From Microbispora sp. (GTDB lineage Bacteria; Actinomycetota; Actinomycetes; Streptosporangiales; Streptosporangiaceae), in contig JADGHC010000003.1 of the NCBI GenBank assembly GCA_019689655.1, positions 1 to 39,195 on the forward strand: a stretch of DNA of 39,195 nucleotides, read 5' to 3'. Position numbers and translations under genes: made by a program. Positions 16,199 through 23,900 of this stretch are shown here, piece by piece; positions within the stretch are counted from its first letter, which is position 1; each line of letters opens with the position of its first letter. Under the pieces are notes generated by a model. The model saw only the letters and a list, made by a program, of their open reading frames with translations. It did no database searches and was not told the DNA's origin.

Positions 16199-16842
16199 GA
16201 CAGCGCCTCCAGGCCCTGGTCGCGGGCACGGTTGATGCGGGCGGCGAGCTCGGTATCGCCGCCGCCACGGTCCGGGTGGTGTTTCATGATGAGTGAGCGG
16301 TGCGCCTGCTCGATCTGCTCGCGAGTGACGTTCGGGCTGGAGAGACCGAGAACCTGCCACCAGCTTTCCGGCGCCGGCAGCGCGGTGAATCCCTGGAACG
16401 CGCGGTCGAGAATTGTGGCACCACCATGGCGCTCGATCGCACGCATCGCTTCGATCGTGGCGGCGATCGCGGCCAGGTTGTCCTGCACGCGGTCGTAACG
16501 ATCGATGGCCATGCAGCGCGTGTCCTTCCCTTTGCGCCAATACACCGCGACGCCGGGATCGACGGCTGTGCGATCGCTGCGAGGCAATCCGTCCAGCCGC
16601 GTCGGAATGTTTGTGATGATCACCACGTCGTCGCGCGTGACACCCATGCGGCCGAGCTCCTCGAGCACGCGCTGCACGCCGTCGGCGACAGAGAGATCGC
16701 GCTTGCGCATGTAGCTGCCGGTGCCTGAGCTGAAGAAGTGCCGCTCGGTCTTGCCGAACTTCGCTCGCTCGCGCCGCCATTCTTCGGTGCGCCGCCAGCC
16801 GACCGGCCATTGCAACGGGAACGCTTGAATCGCTTCGCTCAT
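16195..16842 (-). CDS. J-domain (DnaJ-like) protein
   Basis: C-terminal SWWQVLGLSSPNVTREQIEQAHRSLIMKHHPDRGGGDTELAARINRARD with HPD motif. Confidence 0.8.
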   Translation of the reverse strand: MSEAIQAFPLQWPVGWRRTEEWRRERAKFGKTERHFFSSGTGSYMRKRDLSVADGVQRVLEELGRMGVTRDDVVIITNIPTRLDGLPRSDRTAVDPGVAVYWRKGKDTRCMAIDRYDRVQDNLAAIAATIEAMRAIERHGGATILDRAFQGFTALPAPESWWQVLGLSSPNVTREQIEQAHRSLIMKHHPDRGGGDTELAARINRARDQGLEALS

Positions 16843-16919
16843 GTTCCTCGACTCTCGAATGTTATTTCAGCAACCCGAGCAGCCCGCGACACCACGGCGC
16901 GCCGCTTCTCGGGCGGCAG

Positions 16920-17120
16920 TCAAAACCCAGTGCACCGCCGGTCCGGGTACGGCCCGTCGTCGTCGGGCTCGTCTGCCTGCTCTTGTTCTCTCAGCAATCG
17001 ATCGACCTCAGCCAATGATTCGCGCGCCCGCTCGGCCGCCCAATGCGTTGTATCAGCCAGCTGCGCGAGGGCGTCGTGTAGCCCGCGCAGGATCGCGAGC
17101 AGCGGATCACGATCACTCAT
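16920..17120 (-). CDS. Hypothetical early protein
   Basis: 66 aa ORF, overlaps neighbour by 8 nt. Confidence 0.5.
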   Translation of the reverse strand: MSDRDPLLAILRGLHDALAQLADTTHWAAERARESLAEVDRLLREQEQADEPDDDGPYPDRRCTGF

Positions 17121-17286
17121 CTCTGCGGTCCTCCGCTTTAGCGATGGCGGGCGCCACCCGGAAGTCGTCGGGGCGCATGTCCACGAACACGCACTTGTGC
17201 GTCGGGTCGTCCGGCATCCGGCCGCAATCGTCGGTCACTTCCCACTTCACGGACCGCAGCCTCTCGACCAAGTCGTTCACATTCAT
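17113..17286 (-). CDS. Hypothetical early protein (57 aa)
   Basis: Manual translation MNVNDLVERLRSVKWEVTDDCGRMPDDPTHKCVFVDMRPDDFRVAPAIAKAEDRRDE*; overlapping start/stops. Confidence 0.5.
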   Translation of the reverse strand: MNVNDLVERLRSVKWEVTDDCGRMPDDPTHKCVFVDMRPDDFRVAPAIAKAEDRRDE

Positions 17287-17471
17287 TCCCGACTCCTATT
17301 GCTCCACAAAACAAGTCCCCAGCACCAACCTCCGACGAAACACGCGGCGAAAACCGCGAACCAGACTCCACGATCCATCCCGGCAAACAAACCAGCGAAC
17401 GTCATGAAGGTCGCTACAGGAACCCCCGGGTGGTCTTTCAGGCGCTGCCAGTAAGTGCGGCGCTCGGTCAT
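17283..17471 (-). CDS. Small membrane protein
   Basis: PVATFMTFAGLFAGMDRGVWFAVFAACFVGGWCWGLVLW. Confidence 0.55.
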   Translation of the reverse strand: MTERRTYWQRLKDHPGVPVATFMTFAGLFAGMDRGVWFAVFAACFVGGWCWGLVLWSNRSRE

Positions 17472-17755
17472 GCTTTCGCCTCCCGCAGCCTCGCGTTCTC
17501 GGCGGCTAGTCGGTCGCGTTCGGCGAGCAGCTCGCGGATCGTGTCGGGGTCGCAGGCGGCGATCAGGGCGGCGTTGGCAAAGAGGTCGCCACCGTCCATC
17601 CTGAGGCCATAGGGCTGTGCAATAGGCACCAAGCGACCTTCATCAAACGACTTGGCCTGCACAACGTAATCGTGTCGGACGGACCACAGCCCCGGCGTCG
17701 GCCCCATCGCCAGCGCCTCGCGGATGCGTTCGTAGCGGTCAGTCATCGCTTTCAC
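17468..17755 (-). CDS. Ead/Ea22-like early protein
   Basis: GDLFANAALIAACDPDTIRELLAERDRLAAENARLREAKA. Confidence 0.6.
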   Translation of the reverse strand: MKAMTDRYERIREALAMGPTPGLWSVRHDYVVQAKSFDEGRLVPIAQPYGLRMDGGDLFANAALIAACDPDTIRELLAERDRLAAENARLREAKA

Positions 17756-18354
17756 GACTGCACCCCCTTCCCGCGCGCCTGGTCGATGGCGGCGTCCAGG
17801 TCATCGCCGTCGAGTTCGTCCGAGTACGTGCAAACAACCGCGCTCATTCCGTAGTCCATCGCTCCCAGGCCGCGCACAACCGCAACGTCCTCGACGGCTC
17901 CCTTGCGCAGCAGGCGATACCGCGCCGCATCCTCCCGCAGGCGCGCATTCTCGGTCCGCAGGCGCTCGATCTTCCTAACAGCGCACTTGTAATGCCCAGC
18001 CCCCCACGACCAGCAGTCGTCGGCGTGGGTGCTGGCTCGGGATTCGTAGATCGTGTGCTTGCTCTCACTCATCGTTGCGGCGGATTCGATTGCTCGCTCA
18101 TCACATCTTCTCCCGATCTCGTCGCTCACCTTTCTCCTCCGGTGCTGGTCGGCCTGCTTGCACGTGGAAAAGTGCGATACGTGCCGGCCGTACTCGAATG
18201 TCTCGTCGCCGGGCTCAACCGAGTCGGCGTCCACCGGCATGTTTTTGCCGGCCGCAGTCTTCAGCCAGACGATCCGCGCCTGGCACGTCCTGCAGCGCGT
18301 GATCCTGCGCTCGTGCTCGATGCTCAAGGAGTCCGAGGGAAGTTGCTCGTTCAT
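17752..18354 (-). CDS. Zinc-ribbon plus Ead-like early protein
   Basis: RCRTCQARIVWLKTAAGKNMPVDADSVEPGDETFEYGRHVSHFSTCKQAD...IERLRTENARLREDAARYRLLRKG. Confidence 0.6.
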   Translation of the reverse strand: MNEQLPSDSLSIEHERRITRCRTCQARIVWLKTAAGKNMPVDADSVEPGDETFEYGRHVSHFSTCKQADQHRRRKVSDEIGRRCDERAIESAATMSESKHTIYESRASTHADDCWSWGAGHYKCAVRKIERLRTENARLREDAARYRLLRKGAVEDVAVVRGLGAMDYGMSAVVCTYSDELDGDDLDAAIDQARGKGVQS

Positions 18355-18614
18355 TTGACTTTCCTCCAATCGACGCCAGCGACTGCATGGCGCAGCTGGG
18401 CGCGGGTCTTCGGCGGAGTCAGGCGGAGCTGGCTGATGTCTTCCGTGGCCACGCGCAGACGCCGCAATTCGTGCGCCAGGACCTTCAGCGCGATCTTGTG
18501 CATGTCGCCCGGATCGTAGACGGTCGAATCAGCCACAAGCATTGCGCCGGGAACGGTCAATGTTTCGACCAACTCGTCGGGTGATCCTTGCTCTCGGTTG
18601 CTGAAGTCACTCAT
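18351..18614 (-). CDS. Hypothetical early protein with MSNREQGSPxxLV-type N-terminus
   Basis: MSDFSNREQGSPDELVETLTVPG... Confidence 0.55.
   Translation of the reverse strand: MSDFSNREQGSPDELVETLTVPGAMLVADSTVYDPGDMHKIALKVLAHELRRLRVATEDISQLRLTPPKTRAQLRHAVAGVDWRKVK
18577..18602. repeat. 26-bp direct repeat at gene 5' end, copy 1
   Basis: TCGGGTGATCCTTGCTCTCGGTTGCT, identical at 18940-18965. Confidence 0.9.
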
Positions 18615-18699
18615 CGCGCTTGCCCTGCGATAAGGCTTTGCGGCGCTCGTCCTCGGCGATGATTTTTCGCGCGAGCGTGAGTCCGCCGACGCCTGGCAT
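18607..18699 (-). CDS. Very small ORF between early genes
   Basis: MPGVGGLTLARKIIAEDERRKALSQGKRDE*; overlaps next start. Confidence 0.3.
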   Translation of the reverse strand: MPGVGGLTLARKIIAEDERRKALSQGKRDE

Positions 18700-18968
18700 C
18701 ACTCTTTCTCCTCAAGCTTCCGCTCAAGCGCATTGATGTGTTTGCGCTGGCCTTCGATGCGCCGGCACAGGGCGTTGATCAGAGCCGTTGTATCCGCACC
18801 GTCGAAGCCTTCGGAAAGTTCGATCACCTTGGCTGGCGGCATGCGCAATTGCTCGATGCAGTCAGCCGCGCTCTCAAGCAACTTCGCGTACTTGGTCGGT
18901 ATGCCAACCACTCCGAGCCGCAAACGGTCGACTAGGTCCTCGGGTGATCCTTGCTCTCGGTTGCTCAT
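18699..18968 (-). CDS. Hypothetical early protein with MSNREQGSPEDLV N-terminus
   Basis: MSNREQGSPEDLVDRLRLGVVGIPTKYAKLLESAADCIEQLR... Confidence 0.55.
   Translation of the reverse strand: MSNREQGSPEDLVDRLRLGVVGIPTKYAKLLESAADCIEQLRMPPAKVIELSEGFDGADTTALINALCRRIEGQRKHINALERKLEEKE
18940..18965. repeat. 26-bp direct repeat at gene 5' end, copy 2
   Basis: Identical to 18577-18602. Confidence 0.9.
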
Positions 18969-19273
18969 GCTGCCAACCCTCCGGGAATGATGTACTCGCG
19001 CTCCCAACAGTACGCCAGCCATTGGCATAGCGCGCGGAGCGCTTCGGCGTCGAGTTGGGTGCGGGTGTAGCTCGATCGGTAACGGCCGTCGAAGATGCCG
19101 TGGCAACGCTCGCACGCCGGGAACGCCGCGGCGTCACAAGGTTTCTGACCGACGCCAGCAATGCCGCCTCGACGGATGTGGCACAGCACGGTCTGCTCAC
19201 GGTCGTGACTGCAGCCTTGCAAGCGCAGGTAGCACGGCTGGCCCGCAGCGAGTTGGCGGAGGTTACGCGGCAT
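18965..19273 (-). CDS. DUF1364-like putative nuclease
   Basis: GQPCYLRLQGCSHDREQTVLCHIRRGGIAGVGQKPCDAAAFPACERCHGIFDGR. Confidence 0.7.
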   Translation of the reverse strand: MPRNLRQLAAGQPCYLRLQGCSHDREQTVLCHIRRGGIAGVGQKPCDAAAFPACERCHGIFDGRYRSSYTRTQLDAEALRALCQWLAYCWEREYIIPGGLAA

Positions 19274-19640
19274 GCGGCACCTCCTCGTTCGGGTCCGGAA
19301 TGTACACGCCATGCTCAGCCATGCGTCGCTGGATGAAGGCGATGAAGTCCATGAACTCCGTCGTCTTCAGTTTCGAGCTGCGCCGAATTGGGCGCATGCG
19401 CTTTCGGCCGAAGCCTTCCAGGACTTCCCATCCGCTCCACTCGCCGAGGAAATATTCATGCAGGTCCTCAGCATCCCAGCCGGGCATGTGCTGGAGGATC
19501 GTCGCGTAGACGCATCCCCAGAGGTACCGATTCTGTTCATGGCTTCGGCGGCGGCCCTTGGGCTTCACGTCCTGGCCGCATGTGGGGCAGATGTTCACGC
19601 TCTGGACTCCAACGCTTTGAACCTCTTCCATCGACGCCAT
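19263..19640 (-). CDS. NinB-like recombination protein
   Basis: RRRSHEQNRYLWGCVYATILQHMPGWDAEDLHEYFLGEW...RRSSKLKTTEFMDFIAFIQRRMAEHGVYIPDPNE. Confidence 0.65.
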   Translation of the reverse strand: MASMEEVQSVGVQSVNICPTCGQDVKPKGRRRSHEQNRYLWGCVYATILQHMPGWDAEDLHEYFLGEWSGWEVLEGFGRKRMRPIRRSSKLKTTEFMDFIAFIQRRMAEHGVYIPDPNEEVPHAA

Positions 19641-19909
19641 GCGGCACGCTGCACTTCTTGGCCCCGCGGCGTCTTCGCGTAGGCCGCGCGTCGGGCTCGC
19701 TGATCCGGCCTGGCGTTGTAGCGCTTGGCCATCGCCTTGTACTGCTCCCGCTTCAGCTCGCGAATCTCGCGCATATAGGCGTCGTGGCAGACCTTGCACA
19801 CGTTCATGTAGCCGTCACGATTGCGTGCAGAGGTCCGATAGAAGTTGCATCGGGAAACAACCTTTTCCACTTTGCATTCACGGCAGCGCTTGCGACGGAT
19901 TACTCTCAT
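19595..19909 (-). CDS. Zinc-finger-like protein
   Basis: RCRECKVEKVVSRCNFYRTSARNRDGYMNVCKVCHDAYMRE. Confidence 0.6.
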   Translation of the reverse strand: MRVIRRKRCRECKVEKVVSRCNFYRTSARNRDGYMNVCKVCHDAYMREIRELKREQYKAMAKRYNARPDQRARRAAYAKTPRGQEVQRAAWRRWKRFKALESRA

Positions 19910-21012
19910 GCCGCGTCCTTCGGCTGCTCGGTCATCGGGACTTCCTCGTCGAACTTCTCGGGCGGCTGGACGCCGTAGGCATGACCGCGAGACTTCAGCC
20001 AGATCGTGTTCCGCGCCTCCTGGAGCTCGGCCAGGTGCTTTTTCTCGATGGCCGTCTTGGATCGCGTGCCGAAGACCTGCTCGATGTAGTCGCCTCGGGC
20101 CGCTTTCATGTCGGCACTCTGGCCAGGGAACATTCGGTCAAGCTCGGCCTGGATTTCCTCGAGCGCGATTTCCCGCTGTGTCTCGCGCGCCTTCCAGGCT
20201 GAATCGCCGTCCTCGGTGATCAGGTCGCCGTTGTCGCGTGTGGTGTCGATCGTCGGGCCAGCCCCGCCGATGTCGAGCGTCTTGATGTGCGGCAGGAAGT
20301 CCTTGAACGAAGGATTGCGGAGGATCTTGCCGTCCAGGAACGTCGAGCGGTCCTTCAGGACGTAACAGACGCGGTCGATGCTCTGGACCGAGCCGTCCTT
20401 CAATGTCTGCTCCTGCTCCATCTGCATCAGCAGGGAAGGTTCGAAACCGGTCTCGCCCTCGGCCTTCATCTTCACGCCGGTCTTCACCAGCTCTTTTTTG
20501 CCGGCGTCGTTGACCTGCATGTCATACTCGTATCCCTGCCGGCCGCACATCAGAATGTGCAACGGGGAATTGAGATACAGGTCGGTGAAGTTCTCGCGCC
20601 AGTCCTGCTTGACCGCGCGCCAGTCGGAGAACTCCAGCCCGCGCCTGCGGTTCTTCTTCGTGGCGTACTCGTCACAGAAGATCGTCCAGAAGTGCGTGAT
20701 GCTGTCGATGATCAGCGCGTCGGCGTTGGCCGTGGCCCACTTGATACCCTCGCGCAGATCCGACAGGGCACGGGTGCGGGCCACCATCAGCTCAATCCCG
20801 GCTTCCTTGAACCGGGGCATCACCCACGCCGCACCGTTCTCGGTATCGATGAACGCGACCGTGTTTTTGATCTGTACGCCTCGCTGCTTCATGTAGCCGA
20901 CGAGGCCGATGGCCACGCTACTCGCGGTATAGGTCTTGCCGCTGCCCGCCAAGCCCATGATGCCGGCCTTGAGGTGACTGTGACCTGTCATAGCTTTCTG
21001 AAAAATGCTCAT
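19906..21012 (-). CDS. AAA/RecA-like ATPase (Sak4/AAA_24 type)
   Basis: Walker A GLAGSGKTYTAS, Walker B-like ALIIDSITHFW. Confidence 0.8.
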   Translation of the reverse strand: MSIFQKAMTGHSHLKAGIMGLAGSGKTYTASSVAIGLVGYMKQRGVQIKNTVAFIDTENGAAWVMPRFKEAGIELMVARTRALSDLREGIKWATANADALIIDSITHFWTIFCDEYATKKNRRRGLEFSDWRAVKQDWRENFTDLYLNSPLHILMCGRQGYEYDMQVNDAGKKELVKTGVKMKAEGETGFEPSLLMQMEQEQTLKDGSVQSIDRVCYVLKDRSTFLDGKILRNPSFKDFLPHIKTLDIGGAGPTIDTTRDNGDLITEDGDSAWKARETQREIALEEIQAELDRMFPGQSADMKAARGDYIEQVFGTRSKTAIEKKHLAELQEARNTIWLKSRGHAYGVQPPEKFDEEVPMTEQPKDAA

Positions 21013-21101
21013 GTTTGATTACCTTTCGTTTCGGGCAGCACCCGTATTTGTTCCAGTGGGCGAGGTCGCTTTCCATCCGGCGGATGGTGCGCTCTAGCCA
21101 G

Positions 21102-21308
21102 TCATCCGGCGGCTCGGCGGCGTGCACGTTGCAGCCTCCATTGCGCCAAGTTCACGACGTGGTCGGGGTGCTGCCGGTGAAACTCGGCCAGCGACCGCTC
21201 GGCCCGCGCCGTCTTCGGATTCTTTGCGATGCGCGCCCGCCAAATGCGTTCCATGAGCACGCACCAGTCGAAATAGTGGTGATTGTTCACCCACCTGAAA
21301 AGCTTCAT
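21102..21308 (-). CDS. Hypothetical early protein
   Basis: MKLFRWVNNHHYFDWCVLMERIWRARIAKNPKTARAERSLAEFHRQHPDHVVNLAQWRLQ... Confidence 0.5.
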   Translation of the reverse strand: MKLFRWVNNHHYFDWCVLMERIWRARIAKNPKTARAERSLAEFHRQHPDHVVNLAQWRLQRARRRAAG

Positions 21309-21490
21309 TCGGCTACCCTCATGAGGAACTTCGCATTCATCTCGAAGAGCACCCGCAACGGGCCTTGATCTTTCGCGCATAGCTCTGCTCGCTCCTCGTT
21401 CATCTTGGCCAGTACCAGCGCCTGCCAACGATCGCTCGCGGTGATCGTCTTCGGGGCATCGACAAACTTGTCATCGTTGGCGGCGCTCAC
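21305..21490 (-). CDS. Hypothetical early protein
   Basis: 61 aa, overlapping stop/start with neighbour. Confidence 0.5.
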   Translation of the reverse strand: MSAANDDKFVDAPKTITASDRWQALVLAKMNEERAELCAKDQGPLRVLFEMNAKFLMRVAE

Positions 21491-21505
21491 ATCCTTTCTC
21501 CAGAC

Positions 21506-21811
21506 TTAGGCAGCCGGGTTGAACGCCAGCGCCAGGATCTTTCGGCGCGTGTCATCGATGGCGTTCAACTTCTGCTGCAACTCCTCGCGCGCCTTCTGCT
21601 CGGCTTTGTCGAGCTGCGCGAGCTGGGCGTTGATGACGTCGTCGCTGCCCAATGTCGGAAACTCGATCTCCAGCCACGGCGAGAGGCGGACGTATCCATC
21701 GGGAATGGTTTCGTCTGAATCTTCGTCAGATGTGCCAGCCTCAGAGGACCATGTGCACCGATGATCGACCCAGCCGATGCGCTGAAAGAGCGCGACTTTT
21801 CGCTTGTTCAT
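21506..21811 (-). CDS. Hypothetical early protein ending KILALAFNPAA
   Basis: 101 aa ORF on operon strand. Confidence 0.5.
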   Translation of the reverse strand: MNKRKVALFQRIGWVDHRCTWSSEAGTSDEDSDETIPDGYVRLSPWLEIEFPTLGSDDVINAQLAQLDKAEQKAREELQQKLNAIDDTRRKILALAFNPAA

Positions 21812-21851
21812 GTTTGTTTCCTAAAAGGTTCAACTTCGTTCGTGGACTTGG

Positions 21852-22001
21852 CTATCTGCCGCCAAGGGTTTCGCAGGTCTCAAGCGCTGCAAGCGCCTTC
21901 AGCAAGCAGGGGAGGTCTTCGTAGTCGAGCGACGCAAAACCGTCTTGCTCGATCTCCGCGACGATCTCGTCCAATTCCTGCTTCGCCTGTTTGATGTCCA
22001 T
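21852..22001 (-). CDS. Hypothetical early protein (49 aa)
   Basis: Manual translation MDIKQAKQELDEIVAEIEQDGFASLDYEDLPCLLKALAALETCETLGGR*. Confidence 0.45.
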   Translation of the reverse strand: MDIKQAKQELDEIVAEIEQDGFASLDYEDLPCLLKALAALETCETLGGR

Positions 22002-22012
22002 AGACCTGTTCT

Positions 22013-22038
22013 CGATCTGTTAGCGAAACTTCAGCGCC
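22013..22038. repeat. 26-bp direct repeat copy 1 (gene 3' end)
   Basis: cgatctgttagcgaaacttcagcgcc, also at 22758-22783. Confidence 0.9.
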
Positions 22039-22214
22039 CGCTCGCCAGCCTCCAGCCGCAGCCGAAACGGGCTGCCGGGCCTCCCCCAGGTCGGATACGA
22101 CTTGGCATGGTCGACGTATGCCTGGAGCGCGGCGCGAAGCTCGGCGATCCACTGCGCGGCCTCGTCCGGGTGGTCGAGGCAGTAGGCCACGAGTTGGTTG
22201 TGTTGCTGGTCCAT
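22020..22214 (-). CDS. Hypothetical early protein ending ERALKFR
   Basis: MDQQHNQLVAYCLDHPDEAAQWIAELRAALQAYVDHAKSYPTWGRPGSPFRLRLEAGERALKFR*. Confidence 0.5.
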   Translation of the reverse strand: MDQQHNQLVAYCLDHPDEAAQWIAELRAALQAYVDHAKSYPTWGRPGSPFRLRLEAGERALKFR

Positions 22215-22224
22215 CGGCCAGCCC

Positions 22225-22479
22225 TCAGCTGGATTGAACGACAGCGCCAAGATCCGTTTCCGCGGACTTGCAGACGGCGCACGAGTCGCCGAAGCGCTCG
22301 GCATCGCACTGCTCGTTGTAGGAGGCGACAAGCGCCTCCCCAGGCTGGCCGCGCCACACACGGACGTTGCGGTAAGGGAGAGAAGATGCGCAGTTGCGAG
22401 CCTTCCGCTCGCTCTCCCAGACACCCAGGGCCTGGACCTCGGAGAGGGTTTCGGGAGAGATGAAGGAGATGGTGTACAT
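22225..22479 (-). CDS. Hypothetical early protein
   Basis: MYTISFISPETLSEVQALGVWESERKARNCASSLPYRNVRVWRGQPGEALV...; AGGAG SD upstream. Confidence 0.55.
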   Translation of the reverse strand: MYTISFISPETLSEVQALGVWESERKARNCASSLPYRNVRVWRGQPGEALVASYNEQCDAERFGDSCAVCKSAETDLGAVVQSS

Positions 22480-22522
22480 GGGAGGCTCCTAGAAAGGGAC
22501 TATGGTTCATTTCCCGTTTCGT

Positions 22523-22559
22523 GCTATTATAGTAGCGTCGTTGCCACGATAATGTCAAC
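22523..22559. promoter_or_regulatory. Divergent control region with two near-palindromes
   Basis: GCTATTATAGTAGC (22523-22536) and GTTGCCACGATAATGTCAAC (22540-22559); minus strand has TTGACA and TATAAT-like elements. Confidence 0.5.
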
Positions 22560-22563
22560 ACCA

Positions 22564-22749
22564 ATGAGCATAGAAAAACGCATTGAAAAGGCCAGAGAAG
22601 ATGTGAAGTCCCGTGTTGGGCAGCATCGGGAGATCGCCAAGGCGCTTGGCGTGCACTACAACTGGGTGCGCCGGTTCGCCTCGGGAGCGCTGCAAGAGCC
22701 TGGCGCTATCAAGTTCGCGCATCTGGAGGAGTGGCTTGCCAAACATTGA
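22564..22749 (+). CDS. Small HTH DNA-binding regulator
   Basis: MSIEKRIEKAREDVKSRVGQHREIAKALGVHYNWVRRFASGALQEPGAIKFAHLEEWLAKH; alternative start 22552; divergent to surrounding operon. Confidence 0.65.
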   Translation: MSIEKRIEKAREDVKSRVGQHREIAKALGVHYNWVRRFASGALQEPGAIKFAHLEEWLAKH

Positions 22750-22757
22750 GCTGCTCC

Positions 22758-22783
22758 CGATCTGTTAGCGAAACTTCAGCGCC
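22758..22783. repeat. 26-bp direct repeat copy 2 (gene 3' end remnant)
   Basis: Identical to 22013-22038. Confidence 0.9.
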
Positions 22784-22803
22784 TTCTCAGCCGCCACCAG
22801 CCA

Positions 22804-23079
22804 TCACTCCGTCTCCGCTATTGGCCCACAGCTGCACCACTGAGCGCCCTTGGCTCCGCAGTGGCTGCAGTAGGGCGCGCCGTCGTAGTCGGAAGAGACG
22901 ACGCCTGCAGTCCCGGCGTCGTCAGTGGGGGATGAGCCTTCTAGCCGTGCGTCTATCACGTGCGACTTATCGGCGGTTGCTGCGGCTCGGGGATGCAACT
23001 GCTTTGCGACAGCCCGCACATCGCCAGACTGGATGGCATCCCAAAGGGTCATGTCGCAGGTGTCGTCGAGAAGGGTCAT
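22804..23079 (-). CDS. Hypothetical protein with C-terminal zinc-knuckle-like motif
   Basis: ...YCSHCGAKGAQWCSCGPIAETE*. Confidence 0.5.
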   Translation of the reverse strand: MTLLDDTCDMTLWDAIQSGDVRAVAKQLHPRAAATADKSHVIDARLEGSSPTDDAGTAGVVSSDYDGAPYCSHCGAKGAQWCSCGPIAETE

Positions 23080-23363
23080 GACTGTGGCTCCGTGGCTTTG
23101 GCGATGGCGGCGCGAGCGGCTTGTATCGCCGGATGCGTGGTTGCGCTCGGCAGTGCGTTCAGCAAGCCTTCCACTGCCGCCAGCAGTTCAGGGGCGGCGG
23201 CGATCAGGCGGGCGTTGGCGATACATTCGCTCGCGGTCGGAAGCTGACGATTCGTTGCGCTATGGCTGAACTTGCAGTCGGCAAGTGCGTGCCCGCGAGG
23301 CCCTATCACTAGGTTTTTTCGCTTCGCCGAAACATCCCACTTTCCAGGCGTGAACTTGTTCAC
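23076..23363 (-). CDS. Early phage protein (NARLIAAAPELL type)
   Basis: GTG start overlapping upstream TGA; NKFTPGKWDVSAKRKNLVIGPRGHALADCKF...ANARLIAAAPELLAAVEGLL. Confidence 0.6.
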   Translation of the reverse strand: MNKFTPGKWDVSAKRKNLVIGPRGHALADCKFSHSATNRQLPTASECIANARLIAAAPELLAAVEGLLNALPSATTHPAIQAARAAIAKATEPQS

Positions 23364-23539
23364 GGCGCCACCTCGCTCAGCAGCTCGGCCGCCATCGACG
23401 CCGGCACGTGGTACGTACGCTGCGCCGGGGTGGTTGCACCTTCGGTCTCCATCTCGCGCATCGCGGCCAGCCACTCGGCGGTCGCGCTGTCGGCGGCGTA
23501 GTGGAGCAGGGGGCGAACTTTCGTGTCGGCGGGAATCAT
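23360..23539 (-). CDS. Hypothetical early protein (59 aa)
   Basis: Manual translation MIPADTKVRPLLHYAADSATAEWLAAMREMETEGATTPAQRTYHVPASMAAELLSEVAP*. Confidence 0.5.
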   Translation of the reverse strand: MIPADTKVRPLLHYAADSATAEWLAAMREMETEGATTPAQRTYHVPASMAAELLSEVAP

Positions 23540-23551
23540 TTGCCGGACCTC

Positions 23552-23755
23552 TCAGTGCTTCACGCAGCGGATGAAGGCAGCCGAACTCGCGGCGCTCTCC
23601 TGCAAGCGAGCGATGCGATGCCACTCCTGGCGATCCTTGCGGGTCGACTGCGGCATGCTGTCCATGATTTCTCGGTACAAGGCGGCGGCACGCGCCCAGT
23701 GACCGGCCTCGTAGGCCGCATCGGCTTCGGCGGTCGCGATGGTGCTCTTGCTCAT
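23552..23755 (-). CDS. First gene of the leftward early operon, hypothetical
   Basis: MSKSTIATAEADAAYEAGHWARAAALYREIMDSMPQSTRKDRQEW... Confidence 0.55.
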   Translation of the reverse strand: MSKSTIATAEADAAYEAGHWARAAALYREIMDSMPQSTRKDRQEWHRIARLQESAASSAAFIRCVKH

Positions 23756-23802
23756 GCTGTCTCTCCGGTGCGCTTGGTGCGTCTCGATTAGCTGTTGCGG
23801 TA

Positions 23803-23842
23803 ACTCTACGGGATCCCGTAAGTCACGTCAACGGGGTTCCGT
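23803..23842 (-). promoter_or_regulatory. Leftward early promoter with operator pair (OL-like)
   Basis: Minus strand TTGACG-17 bp-TAGAGT; ACGGGATCCCGT (23808-23819) in spacer, ACGGGGTTCCGT (23831-23842). Confidence 0.7.
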
Positions 23843-23853
23843 AAGTTTCTCGC

Positions 23854-23884
23854 AAAAAAGAACCCGGAGGGTCACTCCGGGTTC
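23854..23884 (-). terminator. Rho-independent terminator after the repressor gene
   Basis: Minus strand GAACCCGGAG-TGACC-CTCCGGGTTC-TTTTTT: 10-bp perfect stem. Confidence 0.85.
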
Positions 23885-23900
23885 TATTTGACGATAATCC

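Noticed and set aside
20918-21127. 69-aa minus ORF overlapping the ATPase start
   Set aside because: Large out-of-frame overlap with the strong AAA ATPase gene; possibly a real overlapping small gene, but not supportable from sequence alone.
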